Translations under genes and position numbers: made by a program
Part shown: positions 1 through 9,237 of the stretch, in pieces
Numbering within the stretch: position 1 is the stretch's first letter
Layout: the number at the start of each line of letters is the position of its first letter
Assembly: GCA_002179805.1 (NCBI GenBank)
Contig: NAVB01001263.1
Location: 1 to 23,901, forward strand
DNA length: 23,901 nucleotides
From: Acanthamoeba lenticulata
Lineage: Eukaryota > Discosea > Longamoebia > Acanthamoebidae
Reading direction: 5' to 3'
The notes under the pieces: model-generated
The model's database searches: none
The model's input: only the letters and a program-made list of their open reading frames with translations
Told to the model about the DNA's origin: nothing

Positions 1-98
1 CGATGCCTGCCGAGTCGTGAAGTCAAAAAAAAAAAAAAACAACAACAACAACAAACAAAAAACAAAAACAAAAAACAAAACAAAACAAAACAAAAAAA
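1..98 (-). repeat. T-rich low-complexity tract in the 3' flank of the PLB-like gene
   Basis: From about 26 to 98 the plus strand is almost pure A with scattered C. Read in the direction of the PLB-like gene it is a run of T4-7 blocks separated by single G residues, ending in a homopolymeric T tract, and it begins directly after the stop codon at 99-101. It is most likely 3' untranslated or termination/polyadenylation sequence. A similar T/G tract follows the PITP gene. No coding potential is visible. Confidence 0.6.
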
Positions 99-2342
99 TC
101 ACAAAAATTGAACCGGAGACGCACCACCAAAGGCAAAGGCAGGCTTGTGGATCGCAGTCCGCAAGTCGTAGCGCGAGGCGATGCCGTTGGCCGGGTCGCC
201 CAGCTCCAGCGGGTCCTTCTTCCAGTCGTTGAACTGCAGCAGCTTGCCGTGCGCCTTGACTGAGTGGACGTGCGTGTGATTCCTGCGGCGAGTTGTGTTG
301 TGTGGTTTCTCTCATCAGTGGACGACGAGCATCGGGGCGGGCACGCCATCACGACCGTCGTACCGGCGGAAGATGTTGGCGCGCGGGCACCGTTCGTAGG
401 AGTACTGGTCGCCGTAGGCGGCGAACTTGGCCGGCCAGCCGGACACGTTGTAGATCCACTCAAAGTAGGGCACGTTGTACGACGGCCAGTAGCCCTGCTT
501 CTCCAGCAAGCGTCTGGACGTGCGCGGACGTCAGCACACAACAACATCATGACCATCGGCAATGGCGGCGGCGGCGACGACGTACGTGACGTCGGCATTC
601 ATGGTCGTGCCGGGAATCTGCTCGAGGATGTGGAGCGTGCCGGCCTGGAGCGGCCTCCCGGCCACGAAGAGGTTGTAGTTGACCACCATCCACTGGTTGT
701 TGTAGGTGCCCGAGTTGTACGGCGCGAAGAGGTCCGTCCAGTTTTGGCCCGTGTGGGCCATGCGGTTGGCCAGCATCGCGCGCTGCCAGCACAGCAGCGA
801 GCCCTGTACAACAACACAACACAGAGTGAGGCGCGCGGGCTCTGGGCCGAGCTGGGCCGGGCCGGACCTCGGGCTGGACGTGGGCGTAGAGCGACATGTT
901 GTAGACCGCGTTGGTGGTCTCCAGAGAGACAAGCCCTGGCCAAGCAAGGGTCGCGAACGTCAGGAAAAGGACGAGGGCGAGGAGGAACGGGAACGAGGGA
1001 CGGACCTGAGCTCATGGTGTACCAGTCGTCCTTGGAGGACAGCATGCCGGGGCGGGACGAGAAGGAGATGTTGACGGCGGCCACGCCCGGGATCGGCACC
1101 GAGTAGGTCTTGTACACGCGGTTCATGCTGTAGTATTCCGTCTGGAGCACACCATCATCATCACCATGTGTGGCACGTGAGGCGGCGCCTCTTTCGAGTC
1201 ATTCGACCCAAACAAACGGGGAAGGGCCGCGGTACCCATGTGGTGTGGCCGGCAAACAGGTCGGCATTTTTGGGCAGCAGCTTGATCAGCGCCTGCATGA
1301 AGATGATGATGACGACGAAAAGAGGTCACAATGTTTGTGCGCAAGACGTGTCACGAGGGTGGGAAGGATGTACGCTGCAGTCGGTGAACTCGAGGGGCGC
1401 CTCAACCTTGCGGCTGCGGGGCTCGAAGCCTGGTTGCGGAAACAACTTGGCCAGGTCCTCGATATCGCCTGTTGGTTGGTTGGAGTAATGATGGTGATGA
1501 TGAATCATGGCCATGCACGCATAAGCTGGCTCGTGTGCGTGTATGTTTGCGAGGTGGGGCTCGAACCGGCTGAGTTGAGGACGTAGAGGTCGAACGCAGT
1601 GAGATTCTTGTTGGACGGCGCGTGGAGCTGGTAGCCCTGGATGATCCTCACTCGTCGTGAGCCAAACACTCACAAGGAACGAACGAGCGAGAAAGAGACG
1701 AAGCAAGAAGGGCAGCCGAACCGCAACGAGACCGTCGAACTGACGCAGGATGAGGGAGACCTGCCTCCAGTAGGGCGAGGCGTCCTTCATCTTCTGGCTG
1801 ATGGCGCGGGCCCACGCCAGCTGGCGAGTGAGGTAGTCGCGTAGCCCGTCCGACACGGGCCGGGCGTGGAACTGATTGGCGTAGTAGTTGGTATACCAGG
1901 CCGCGATCTGCTGCGCCGTGAGGGAGCCCTCTACACATTGAGGTCAGTGACGCTACGAAGACAATGATGGTGACTTACGCGTACCAAGGTAGCCAACGGC
2001 ATACATTTGCTGCTCGGCGGGGACGTCGGGCGATGCCGCGACGTGCAAGAGGTCCCACCCGGTCTTGTTCAGGGCTGCCGTGGCGAGAGTGTAAGCTCCG
2101 CTGCAAGTAGAAAAAGGAAGAGGACGACAAGGAAGGGCACCTTCGGTAAAGACGCCTGTGGCGGCGGGCGAGGTCTCCTTCCCCGTAGGGGTCTCGGTGA
2201 GGTCACCCGTTACGGGGTCGAACCACACGCTCATGGTTCTCAAGGGCAGGCCGGTGGTGCTAGACATGCCAACCGCATGGCTCGTGAAGAACAAGGCCAA
2301 CAGGAGCAGCAGGACCACATACGAATCTCTCGACGTCGTCAT
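99..2342 (-). CDS. Phospholipase B-like protein (PLBD/lamina ancestor family), secreted or lysosomal Ntn hydrolase
   Basis: Ten exons (1985-2342, 1728-1930, 1567-1636, 1374-1468, 1236-1292, 1006-1141, 868-935, 586-803, 324-513, 99-269) join in frame to 521 residues, a normal length for the family. A signal peptide is obvious (residues 1-25, run of Leu/Val/Phe). Family motifs in order are GYLEGSLT across the first junction, QFDG, LNSAGDIEDL, TDCSALIKLLP, the AGHTTW region, NISFSSRPG, SGLVSLETTN, TGQNWTDLF, GYWPSYNVPYFEWIYNVSGW and FNDWKKDPLELGDP. Cys241 in DCSALIK sits where the autoprocessing N-terminal nucleophile of PLBD1/PLBD2 lies, so cleavage into about 28 kDa and 30-kDa-plus chains is expected by family knowledge. 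The product should hydrolyse acyl chains from glycerophospholipids or related amides in lysosome or phagosome. Nine exon junctions are clean; the last intron (270-323) is not GT-AG (see findings). Confidence 0.93.
270..323 (-). other. Non-canonical 54-nt intron flanked by 8-bp direct repeats
   Basis: The plus-strand octamer AGTGGACG occurs at 263-270 and again at 317-324. Reading through would meet TGA TGA immediately after the upstream exon, so the interval must be removed. Removal of exactly 54 nt joins MLV to VHSVKAHGK, which matches the PLBD family around a V-x-S-hydrophobic block before the FNDW motif. Within the repeat ambiguity the only GT start gives a GT...AC intron. No GT-AG pair keeps both this block and the downstream frame. 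Confidence 0.55.
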
Positions 2343-2463
2343 CTCTTGACGGTGTCACAGGTTGCGTAAGTGTACTCCGCTTTCGCAACCCTTTTCTCTT
2401 ATGCTGACGTCAGCAACCACCTTCACCTGAAAACGACCAGCAGCCACGCACGCAACCAAATCG
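2343..2463. promoter_or_regulatory. Divergent intergenic region (PLB-like / PITP)
   Basis: Only 121 bp separate the two start codons, which face away from each other. The interval must hold both 5' leaders and promoter elements unless promoters extend into coding sequence. No convincing TATA box is visible on either strand. The call rests on position. Confidence 0.45.
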
Positions 2464-4010
2464 ATGGTGCTGGCCAAGGAGTAGTACGTGCGCCACTCTT
2501 TATAGAGTTCAGGTTCCAGGCCTACCATTAACTGCAATGTTCTTCTCCTTCTTTCCAGTCGGATCCCATTGCCATTTACTGTAGATGAGGTTCGTACTGC
2601 CCGATCTAATCTCGACCAACAAGTTGATTGCATTGTTGCGTGTTGTAACTCGGCGTGCAGTTCCGGGTGGGGCACGTGTACATGGTGGTTCGTACAGGAC
2701 GCGAGGGCCGCTCGACCGGCACGCAGGTCGTGACCCGCGAGGCGCGGCCGTTTGAGGATGCAAAGAAGGGCACCAAGGGCATCTACCGCGTGCGCGAGTT
2801 CCACGTGGAGGGCCTGCCGCCGTGGACACGCAAACTGCTGCCACACAACGCTCTCACCATCGAGGAGAAAACGTGGGACTCCTACCCTTCCATTCGCACA
2901 GGTGCGTCTCCCTCCTGTCCTGGCCAGCTCGTGCTCTTCTGCTGAACTTCCTGAGCCAAATCTTAGTCTTAATCTTTTTGTTTCGGTCCAGTCTACACGG
3001 TGCGAACCATCCACATGTGGCTTGCTCTGCCCAGCGCCTTCTTTCTGAGCAGAGGGTACGTCGTGTGTTGGCGCAGTGTCCGCTGTTGGGCACGCGGGTG
3101 ATGGTCACAGCCTCGACCAAGTTCCTCGATGATGCCGGCACGACGACACGAGCTCACGGGAAGGAGAGCGAAAGCGCCGAGGTGGATTACATCAACATCG
3201 CAAAGGAGCATGTCAAGGGCGCCGGCGGCAAGAACTACATCCCGGCCCTCCACCCGGCCACCTTCACTTCGTCCAAAACCAAGCGCGGCCCGCTCAAGGG
3301 TGCCTGGGTGAGTCCCATGTCCTTCTCCCCTTCCTCTTGTCATTCTTTTTTGCGTTATCGCCTGACCGCAGCCGTGCAGGAGAAGTCCAAACCGGTCATG
3401 TGCGCCTACAAGGTATGTAGAGCTGGAGGAAGAGCAGCTTCTTCAAAGCCTAACACGGATGGATGGCTTACATCTGTGGCACACAGCTCGTGAATGTGAG
3501 CTTCAACTATCCGCGCTGGACGTTCCCAGGCAAAGTAGAGCGCTACATCCACCAGGTTCGTCCTGTTCGTAGGGAGACGTAGTTCATGATGGTCTCACAT
3601 GGGAACTGGGCGGGGTGTGTGTGTAGGTGTTGCGAGAGATCTACCTGGCATCGCACCAGCTTGCGTTCTGCTCGATGGATGAGTGGATCGACCTGTCCTA
3701 CAAGGACGTGCGCGAGCTCGAGCTGGGCTCTCTCAGCACGGCCGTGCTCGACAGCTCCACAGCGTCGGCGGCATCGACCACATCTCCACCAACAGCTCCA
3801 CCTTCGCCACTCTCACCTGTAGATACTGAAACTTCCGCCAGCAACGAGGAGGAGCGGTCGTCAGTCGTCGACGCCAGCGGCGGCCCCAACAGTTGGGCGG
3901 CGCACGCGACAGACGACCTGCCGCGTGGCCAGCCGGCCTCTGCCAAGGCACTCCGTGCAAAGGCCCGGGCCCGCATCGTCGCTTACCCGCCCACCAAAGC
4001 GCGCCTTTGA
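2464..4010 (+). CDS. Phosphatidylinositol transfer protein (class I PITP, START-like fold)
   Basis: Eight exons (2464-2483, 2559-2589, 2661-2901, 2992-2999, 3077-3307, 3380-3412, 3487-3555, 3627-4010) join to 338 residues. The N-terminus reads MVLAKEYRIPLPFTVDEF then RVGHVYMV, the classic PITP opening, with the first three exons all needed to build it. The family blocks RPFED, WTRKLLP, EKTWDSYP, TVYTCPLLG, VDYINIA, the lysine-rich loop before KPVMCAYK, VNVSFNYPRW and VLREIYLASHQLAFCSMDEWIDLSYKDV (split here for reading) follow in order. Class I PITPs bind and exchange PI and PC between membranes in the cytosol. The domain ends near residue 250; the remaining 80 or so residues are Ser/Thr/Pro/Ala-rich and end in a basic patch (RAKARARI), longer than the usual 270-residue proteins. 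The 8-nt exon 4 supplies V-Y-T and is described in the findings. Confidence is high for family, moderate for exact N-terminal exon limits. Confidence 0.94.
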
Positions 4011-4190
4011 CCCTTTCTTCTTCACCCTCTCCTCTACTCCGCATCTCCTTCATCTGCTTTGTACAGGAAAGAAGACTTTTTCGATTTTGTTTTGTGTTTT
4101 TATTTTTTTATGTTTTATTTTTTTGTGTTTTTTGACTTTTTTGATTTTTTTGTGTTGTTTTATGTTATGGTTGGAAAAATGGTAGAGGAC
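4011..4190. other. Convergent 3' intergenic region with T-rich tract
   Basis: This separates the stop codons of the PITP gene and the MYND gene. From about 4075 to 4170 the plus strand is made of T4-7 runs interrupted by G, A or C, with a downstream TTATGTTATGG. It resembles the T-rich tract after the PLB-like stop codon. Probably 3' UTR and polyadenylation sequence of the PITP transcript. I see no gene in it. Confidence 0.5.
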
Positions 4191-5136
4191 CTACATGACA
4201 CCGACGTCCTTGGCCACCTTGGCCTTGTTGGCGTCGAGGGTCGTCCTGAACTGGTCGTCGTGCTGGGCGAGCCCCGCCTGCAGCTCGTCCACGTCGGGCT
4301 TGATGAAGTTCCAGGCCTCGTGGACGGGCATGGGCGCGGTGGCCTGCGCGTGCGGGTAGGCCTTCTGGTGGCTCACGAAGATGCGGTCAATGCAAGCCGG
4401 GTGGAAGACGCGCGGGAAGGGCCGGATGTAGGACAGCTGCGCGTCCTTCATGCCGCGGTGCATGATCTGCGCCGCCAGCACGCCCTCCTTGCACTCCTTT
4501 GTACAGTGCGGGCTGCACGCCATGGGCGAACGTGAGACGTTGTGAGAACGTGCTCGAGGAAGAAGAAGAAAGAAAGAGGGAAGTAGTGGCGGACCAAACG
4601 ATGATGTCGGTCCACGGGAAGAACTTGACGTTGAAGTTCCTGGTGTCGAACTCCTCCTGCACCCACTTGAGGCCCTCGTCATCAATGGACACGCTCGCGC
4701 TGGGCAGCATCCACCAGCCACCAGCGCTGTCCCTCACGTCGTCCTTCGTGAGCATGTGGATCGGCTGGAAATTGGTAGGATGAGTCGAATGCTGGTTGAG
4801 TCAGATGAGAAGAGCATTTTGAGGGAGCGTACACGAGAGCCATCATGGGTGTGGCCAGCTTCACCAACATCATAAGCCTTATCAACTCGATCAATGAAGA
4901 GAGTCTTGCAAGTTGTCTTGTGCCCCTTCTTCCAATCCTCAACCTTTGCGATGCAACCAACAAGCCAGAGATCTCAATCAATTAATCAATGCGAGGGTGG
5001 GGCCCAATTTAATTTGCGTGCATACCTGGTGCTCACGCGAACAATAATGGACCTCCTTGCATCGGCTGCATCGCTGAAGGGTCGCCCCCTCCTTCTCCGT
5101 CTTGTGGCACACGGCACACTGCTTCTCCTGCTCCAT
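4191..5136 (-). CDS. MYND-type zinc-finger protein with a second C/H-rich segment
   Basis: Four exons (5026-5136, 4833-4943, 4595-4764, 4191-4512) give 237 residues. Residues 7-49 form a MYND finger: CAVC, then RCSRC, HYCSREHQ and WKKGHKTTC, with ligands C7, C10, C23, C26, C32, H36, H45, C49; an intron falls after HQ. MYND fingers mediate protein-protein contacts, often in chromatin or co-chaperone factors. The remainder has no family I recognise, but it carries CPHCTKEC about 145 residues in and FHPACI about 45 residues later, spaced like a second zinc site. The first Cys of CPHC is created by splicing (TG joined to C). The start was chosen as the ATG directly before EQEKQC; an acceptor-like T-rich run plus AG lies 11 nt upstream, so a 5' UTR intron is likely. 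Function unknown. Confidence 0.85.
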
Positions 5137-5242
5137 CTTTGCGCGATCTAAAACAAAAAACAAATGTTGTGCTGCGGAGTTTAACAAAATCTTTCGCTCG
5201 CGGCTAAAAAGTCTACCGGCAGCACTGCCACGACGAAGCAGC
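5137..5242 (-). promoter_or_regulatory. Short spacer: MYND 5' leader and IDH 3' flank
   Basis: Two genes in the same orientation are separated by 106 bp. Reading toward the MYND start, a run of TTTTG repeats ends in TTTTAG eleven bases before the ATG, which looks like a 3' splice site of an untranslated first intron. If so, the true promoter of the MYND gene lies further upstream, inside the 3' part of the IDH gene. Confidence 0.35.
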
Positions 5243-7290
5243 TTACATCTTCTCGAGCTTGTTCTGGAAGGTGTCCCGGATGGCGGCCAGGAAGTCGTCC
5301 GTGGTGAGCCAGTCCTTGTCGGTCATCCTTTGACGACACAAGCAAATAGGACGCGTGAGTCACCTAGAGAGAAGCCAAATCACCACCAACATGCAGCAAG
5401 ACGCACTTGGAGCCGTGGACGCAAAGGGCCAGATCCTTGGTCATCTTGCCGCTCTCGACGGTCTCGACGCAGGCCTCCTCGAGCGCCGTGGCAAACTTCT
5501 CAAGGGCCGTGTTGCCATCGAGCTTGGCCCTGTGCTCCAAACCCTTGGTCCAGGCGAAGATGCTGTGCTCCCACCCCAGTCCCCAATCAAGACGTCAGCG
5601 CGTCAGGTCGGAATTCAAGAGGATGACGCCTCCTCCATCACCATCATCATCATCATCATGTTCGACGAACCTGGCGATCGGGTTGGTGGAGGTGGGCTGT
5701 CCCTTCTGCCACATGCGGTAGTGGCGGGTGACGGTGCCATGGGCAGCCTCGGTTTCGACCGTCTTGCCATCGGGGCACATCAGCAGCGAGGTCATCAGAC
5801 CCAGAGAGCCAAAGCCTACCGCGCACGGAGAATGTCGGTGAGACAAGGCGATCGGCACTCGAATCATCATGATGAGCCATAAGGAGTTGCGGCGTCACGC
5901 ACCTTGAGCGACGATGTCCGACTGGACGTCGCCATCGTAGTTCTTGCAAGCCCACACGAAGCCGCCGGAAGACTTGAGCGCGAAGGCGACCATGTCGTCG
6001 ATGAGACGGTGCTCATACCACGTCTTGCTGGCCTCAAACTGAGCCTTGTACTGCCTGCCATTGTTGATGTTGTTCCGTCAACACCCCCAATGACCAGAGC
6101 AAAGAGGGGAAGGTTTGCATACTTGTCGTAGAGGTTCTGGAAGATGTCCTTGAACCTGCCGTCATACTGCTTCAAGATGGTGTTCTTGGTGCTGAGGTAG
6201 AGCGACCACTTCTTGGCCAACGCGTACTGGAAGCAGCTGTGGGCAAAGCCCTCAATCGACTATGGATACAGAGGCGCGATGAGTCGAGCTCATTCTCCGG
6301 GCCTCTTGTCTTCAGGTTGTTCAAAATCCGTACCTCGTCGGTATTGTACATGCCCATGACAACGCCGGGACCCTTGAAGTCATACACGGGGTGCACCTCC
6401 TTGGCACTGCCGTCAGCCGGAGTGTACACGAGCTCATAGGTGCCGGCCTTGGGCACGACCAAATCGGTGGCCTTGTACTGTGATGTTTATGCGCGAGTGA
6501 CGAGCGGTGAGTAGAAGAGCCTTGGTCAGGGTTGCATCACAAGTGGCCATGAACGAACCTGGTCGCCGTGAGCATGGCGGCCGATGACGATGGACTGGGT
6601 CCAGCCGGGGACAAGGCGAGGGACGTTCTTGCAGATGATGGGCTCGCGGAAGACAGTGCCGCCCAAAATGTTACGGATGGTGCCGTTAGGCGACTTCCAC
6701 ATCTTCTTCAGCTTGAACTCTGGGCAGGACAGGCCATTCGTGTCAACGCGAGAAAAGAAAGAAGGCGGGGGGGGGGAGAAGGCACTAACCAGTGACGCGG
6801 TTCTCGTCAGGGGTGATGGTAGCGCACTTGATGCCAACGTTGTAGCGCTTGATGGCCTCAGCGGCCTCAATAGTGACCTTGTCGTTTGTCTGATCACGGT
6901 ACTCAATTCCAAGATCGTAGTACTTAAGATCGATGTTCAGGAACGGCAGAATCAACTGGTCAACACCAAAAGAAAGTATGAGTTATCTGTGCAGTTGACC
7001 AGCAACCAGTTGTGCACAAGTCGTACCTCTTCCTTGATCCTCTTCCAAATAATCCTGGTCATTTCATCTCCATCCAGCTCAACCACAGGGTTCTTAACAT
7101 CAATCTTCTTGTGGGCCAGCCTCACTGTATGTGTGGTGACTTGAGACTAGAATCACAGCGAACAGCGCGTTCGACACGTACCCTGCGAGTGCGTCAGGAG
7201 AGTAGCAGAGGCACCCAGATTGCGCTGAATTACGGCATGGGCAGTCGAAGATGCGCGTTTCTGAGCAGCTGTGACGACTTGCCTTCTCAT
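5243..7290 (-). CDS. NADP-dependent isocitrate dehydrogenase, probably mitochondrial
   Basis: Ten exons (7182-7290, 7027-7124, 6790-6955, 6559-6719, 6334-6477, 6123-6259, 5903-6054, 5671-5815, 5407-5562, 5243-5327) close in frame to 450 residues, the size of animal IDH2. The enzyme oxidatively decarboxylates isocitrate to 2-oxoglutarate and makes NADPH. Diagnostic blocks are [61 protein letters not shown] (read in two parts), [56 protein letters not shown] with GSLGLMTS (the isocitrate/isopropylmalate dehydrogenase signature), [11 protein letters not shown] and [13 protein letters not shown]. The first 37 or so residues (start [15 protein letters not shown]) are Arg/Ser/Ala-rich without acids, a good mitochondrial presequence. 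The ATG at 7290 was preferred over one 60 nt upstream, which would add acidic residues. Confidence 0.97.
5642..5659. repeat. (CAT)6 microsatellite in an IDH intron
   Basis: Six perfect CAT units lie inside the intron 5563-5670 of the isocitrate dehydrogenase gene, read as (ATG)n on the sense strand. Shorter CAT/ATG runs also occur in introns of the PLB-like gene (around 1150, 1300 and 1490). It is likely length-polymorphic and has no visible coding role. Confidence 0.8.
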
Positions 7291-7429
7291 GATTGTGGGC
7301 GATTGTAAGACTTCAGTTGAACTTGTGCGACCAGCACTAGTGCCCACCACTGGCCTATCGTCTTGCGGCCCATGAAATGCTGTCTGCCGCGTTCAGCTTT
7401 GCCGGCCAAGACCCAGAAATGGCTGCCCA

Positions 7430-7693
7430 TTGGACAACGGTAAAAGCCCGGCAGCGAGCGGACGCGACCACATGGAGCTCCCTCAGCTGATGAAGCGCTG
7501 TTTAGTCGAGAACTGGGACCAGCGACCCACCGCGAGCAAGATCGGGGCCGAGCTCACTGCCATGCATCATCCAGCACCAGGAGTGGAGCAGCCCTTCGCG
7601 GACATGCTTAACAATGCCAACGAGGACAAGTCAACAGCTGTGGATGGCACGGACCCCTTTTGCGATTTATTCAATGCAGCCAAGCTCAGCTGA
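7430..7693 (+). pseudogene. C-terminal fragment of a protein kinase domain (TKL/tyrosine-kinase style)
   Basis: The open stretch encodes LPQLMKRCLVENWDQRPT followed by a short helix and TAMHHPAP. This is the pattern of kinase subdomain XI (L-x-x-L-hydrophobic-x-x-C-hydrophobic-x-x-x-x-x-x-RP-(S/T)) including the invariant Arg. The tail of about 45 residues ends DPFCDLFNAAKLS and a stop. No glycine loop, VAIK lysine, HRD or DFG can be found upstream: only about 140 bp separate it from the divergent IDH start, and its frame closes about 60 nt upstream. It is therefore a detached kinase end, either a pseudogene remnant or the terminal exon of something rearranged. Its stop codon overlaps the 3' end of the convergent PIG-L gene by 8 nt. 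Confidence 0.5.
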
Positions 7694-8948
7694 AGAGCTG
7701 CAGTCCCTCAGCAAAGCGCACGTTAGCACCAGCGTTGGCCGCCACTACCTCACCGAGGCTGGTGAGCATGTTGCTAACAAACGTGGAGTTGGGGTACTGG
7801 GTCTTGTGCTCCAGCCACGAGTTGATCTGATCCAATAAGCAGGACATTAGCCAAAGAGCAAGATGACATGATCAAGAAAGGATGTACGGACCTTGCGCCA
7901 GATGACAGGCGTGATGTCAACATAGTGTGAAGGAGTGATGAAGTCCCACATGTAGTATTCCTCGACCTGGACCGGGGCTGGGCCTATCTCAGGCATAAGA
8001 AGACTCAAACCGGCCTAGAATTGCAGCACGTTAAGTCATCGTAAGCACCACAACTGCAATGAAAGAGCTTGTCTACCTCGAAGTGAGTCTCCAGCGCGAA
8101 CCGACCTGCAGCCTACATCACAAATCGATGCACATTTAGATGCACTTCAGTTCGCACTCAAGAGCACAAGCTCGTTGAGCTTTAACGGGGCGAATGGAGA
8201 GTACCTGATGATCGGGGTGGTAGCCGAGATCGCCCCAGCCCTGCGAGGCCTTCATCTCGAAGCGAGGATATGGCCACCAGCTCATCACCACGTGCGGTTG
8301 GAACTTCCTAATGGCGGCGATCATTGAAGCCTTGACCTGTCATTGCATAAGTTGAAACACTGCAACCACAAAGGTCAGCCACAAAAGAAACAGCATACCT
8401 GAGCAAAGGGGTAGGAGGTGAGCTGGCTGTCCTCATAGTCGAGCAACAGCACGTTCTTCTGGGGCACGCCCAGGACCTACGTGATCGTCCCCACGGGTGC
8501 TTAGTGCGTGCACGTCCAGACAAGTGCAGAGGCGTGGGTGCACGCACGCCAGCGGCGTTGAAGGCCTCCAGCCTCCGCGCAGCGGCAATCTGCTCAGCCG
8601 ACCAGTTGGCGCATACCGGGTTGGAGCAGCCCTTATCGCTGTGAAAGAGGATTTAATATGAATAAAAAATGAAAATTATTAAAAATGGTACCCGTTAGTG
8701 GCGATCGTGTAGAAGACCTCTGTGCCCTGCGCGGTGAGGAGGGCGATCATGCCTCCCACGGCAGCTTCGATATCGTCAGGGTGGGCCGAAATGAAGAGCA
8801 CCCGCTTGTGCGCCCAACGACTCAGGTCAAGGGGTACCGCAGCGCCGGACTTGAGAGCAGACCATGAAGGCAAGGCCGACCCCGAGGCCTGGGAGAGCGA
8901 AGCAAAGAAAGCGAAGAGAACGAAGCACGTTATGAGGAAGCGAAGCAT
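7686..8948 (-). CDS. PIG-L/LmbE family deacetylase-like protein with signal sequence
   Basis: Seven exons (8692-8948, 8548-8638, 8399-8476, 8205-8336, 8077-8112, 7892-8014, 7686-7826) give 285 residues. Residues 1-22 are a strongly hydrophobic signal peptide or anchor (MLRFLITCFVLFAFFASLSQ). The family metal site is complete: AHPDD at 55-59 followed by GG, and HPDH at 182-185 followed by AAGR, with the last intron of that motif splitting HPDHQ from AAGR. The family removes N-acetyl groups from GlcNAc-containing lipids or sugars using zinc; in eukaryotes PIG-L acts on GlcNAc-PI in GPI-anchor synthesis on the ER. This protein has inserts such as DKGCSNPVCANWS and a WDFITPSHYVDITP block that look more like the wider LmbE family than canonical PIG-L, so its substrate is open. 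A 53-nt intron at 8639-8691 is unusually AT-rich. Confidence 0.9.
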
Positions 8949-9237
8949 TGAGGAAGAGGAAAACAGTGGCTGGGCATTGCAGCTTTCTTCTTTTCCTTCC
9001 CAACGAACGGAAAGACCCGTTATTAACGTCAAAGAAACACTCGTAATGTCTCGCGCTGCCTCCCGTGGTTGGTGGCCCAGTTGTAGCACTGGTTAGTCGG
9101 CAAAAAAGTTTCCCGCCAAGGGAGCTCCAACGCGTTCGCGCCAAAACGTGGTGCTGGTGTCTGTGTCGCCGCACACGAGGCCTCATACGCAGCACTGGCC
9201 AGCCTTTCGTGTGCAAGTAAAGTGTGGCAAGCGGAGG
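8949..9237. promoter_or_regulatory. Divergent intergenic region (PIG-L family / coiled-coil gene)
   Basis: The 289 bp between two divergent start codons should hold both promoters. I see no clear TATA box on either strand and no further gene. The sequence around 9000-9040 is less GC-rich than the surrounding coding DNA. Confidence 0.4.

Noticed and set aside
264..1106. 280-codon open frame on the plus strand across the PLB-like exons
   Set aside because: It is antisense to exons with strong family motifs, crosses their introns, and its own composition (Arg/Gly/Val-rich) has no recognisable domain.
1540..1600. GGTTCGAGCCCC on the minus strand resembling a tRNA T-loop
   Set aside because: The flanks do not pair as a T-stem, no A-box or cloverleaf is present, and the site is the splice donor after LNSAG in the PLB-like gene.
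2100..2147. Possible 40-nt intron with a T/C tract and TTGCAG inside exon 1 of the PLB-like gene
   Set aside because: Removing 40 nt breaks the frame between the signal peptide and the conserved TGWDLLHV block. The interval is stop-free and reads through, so it was kept as coding, although it may be an insertion relative to family.
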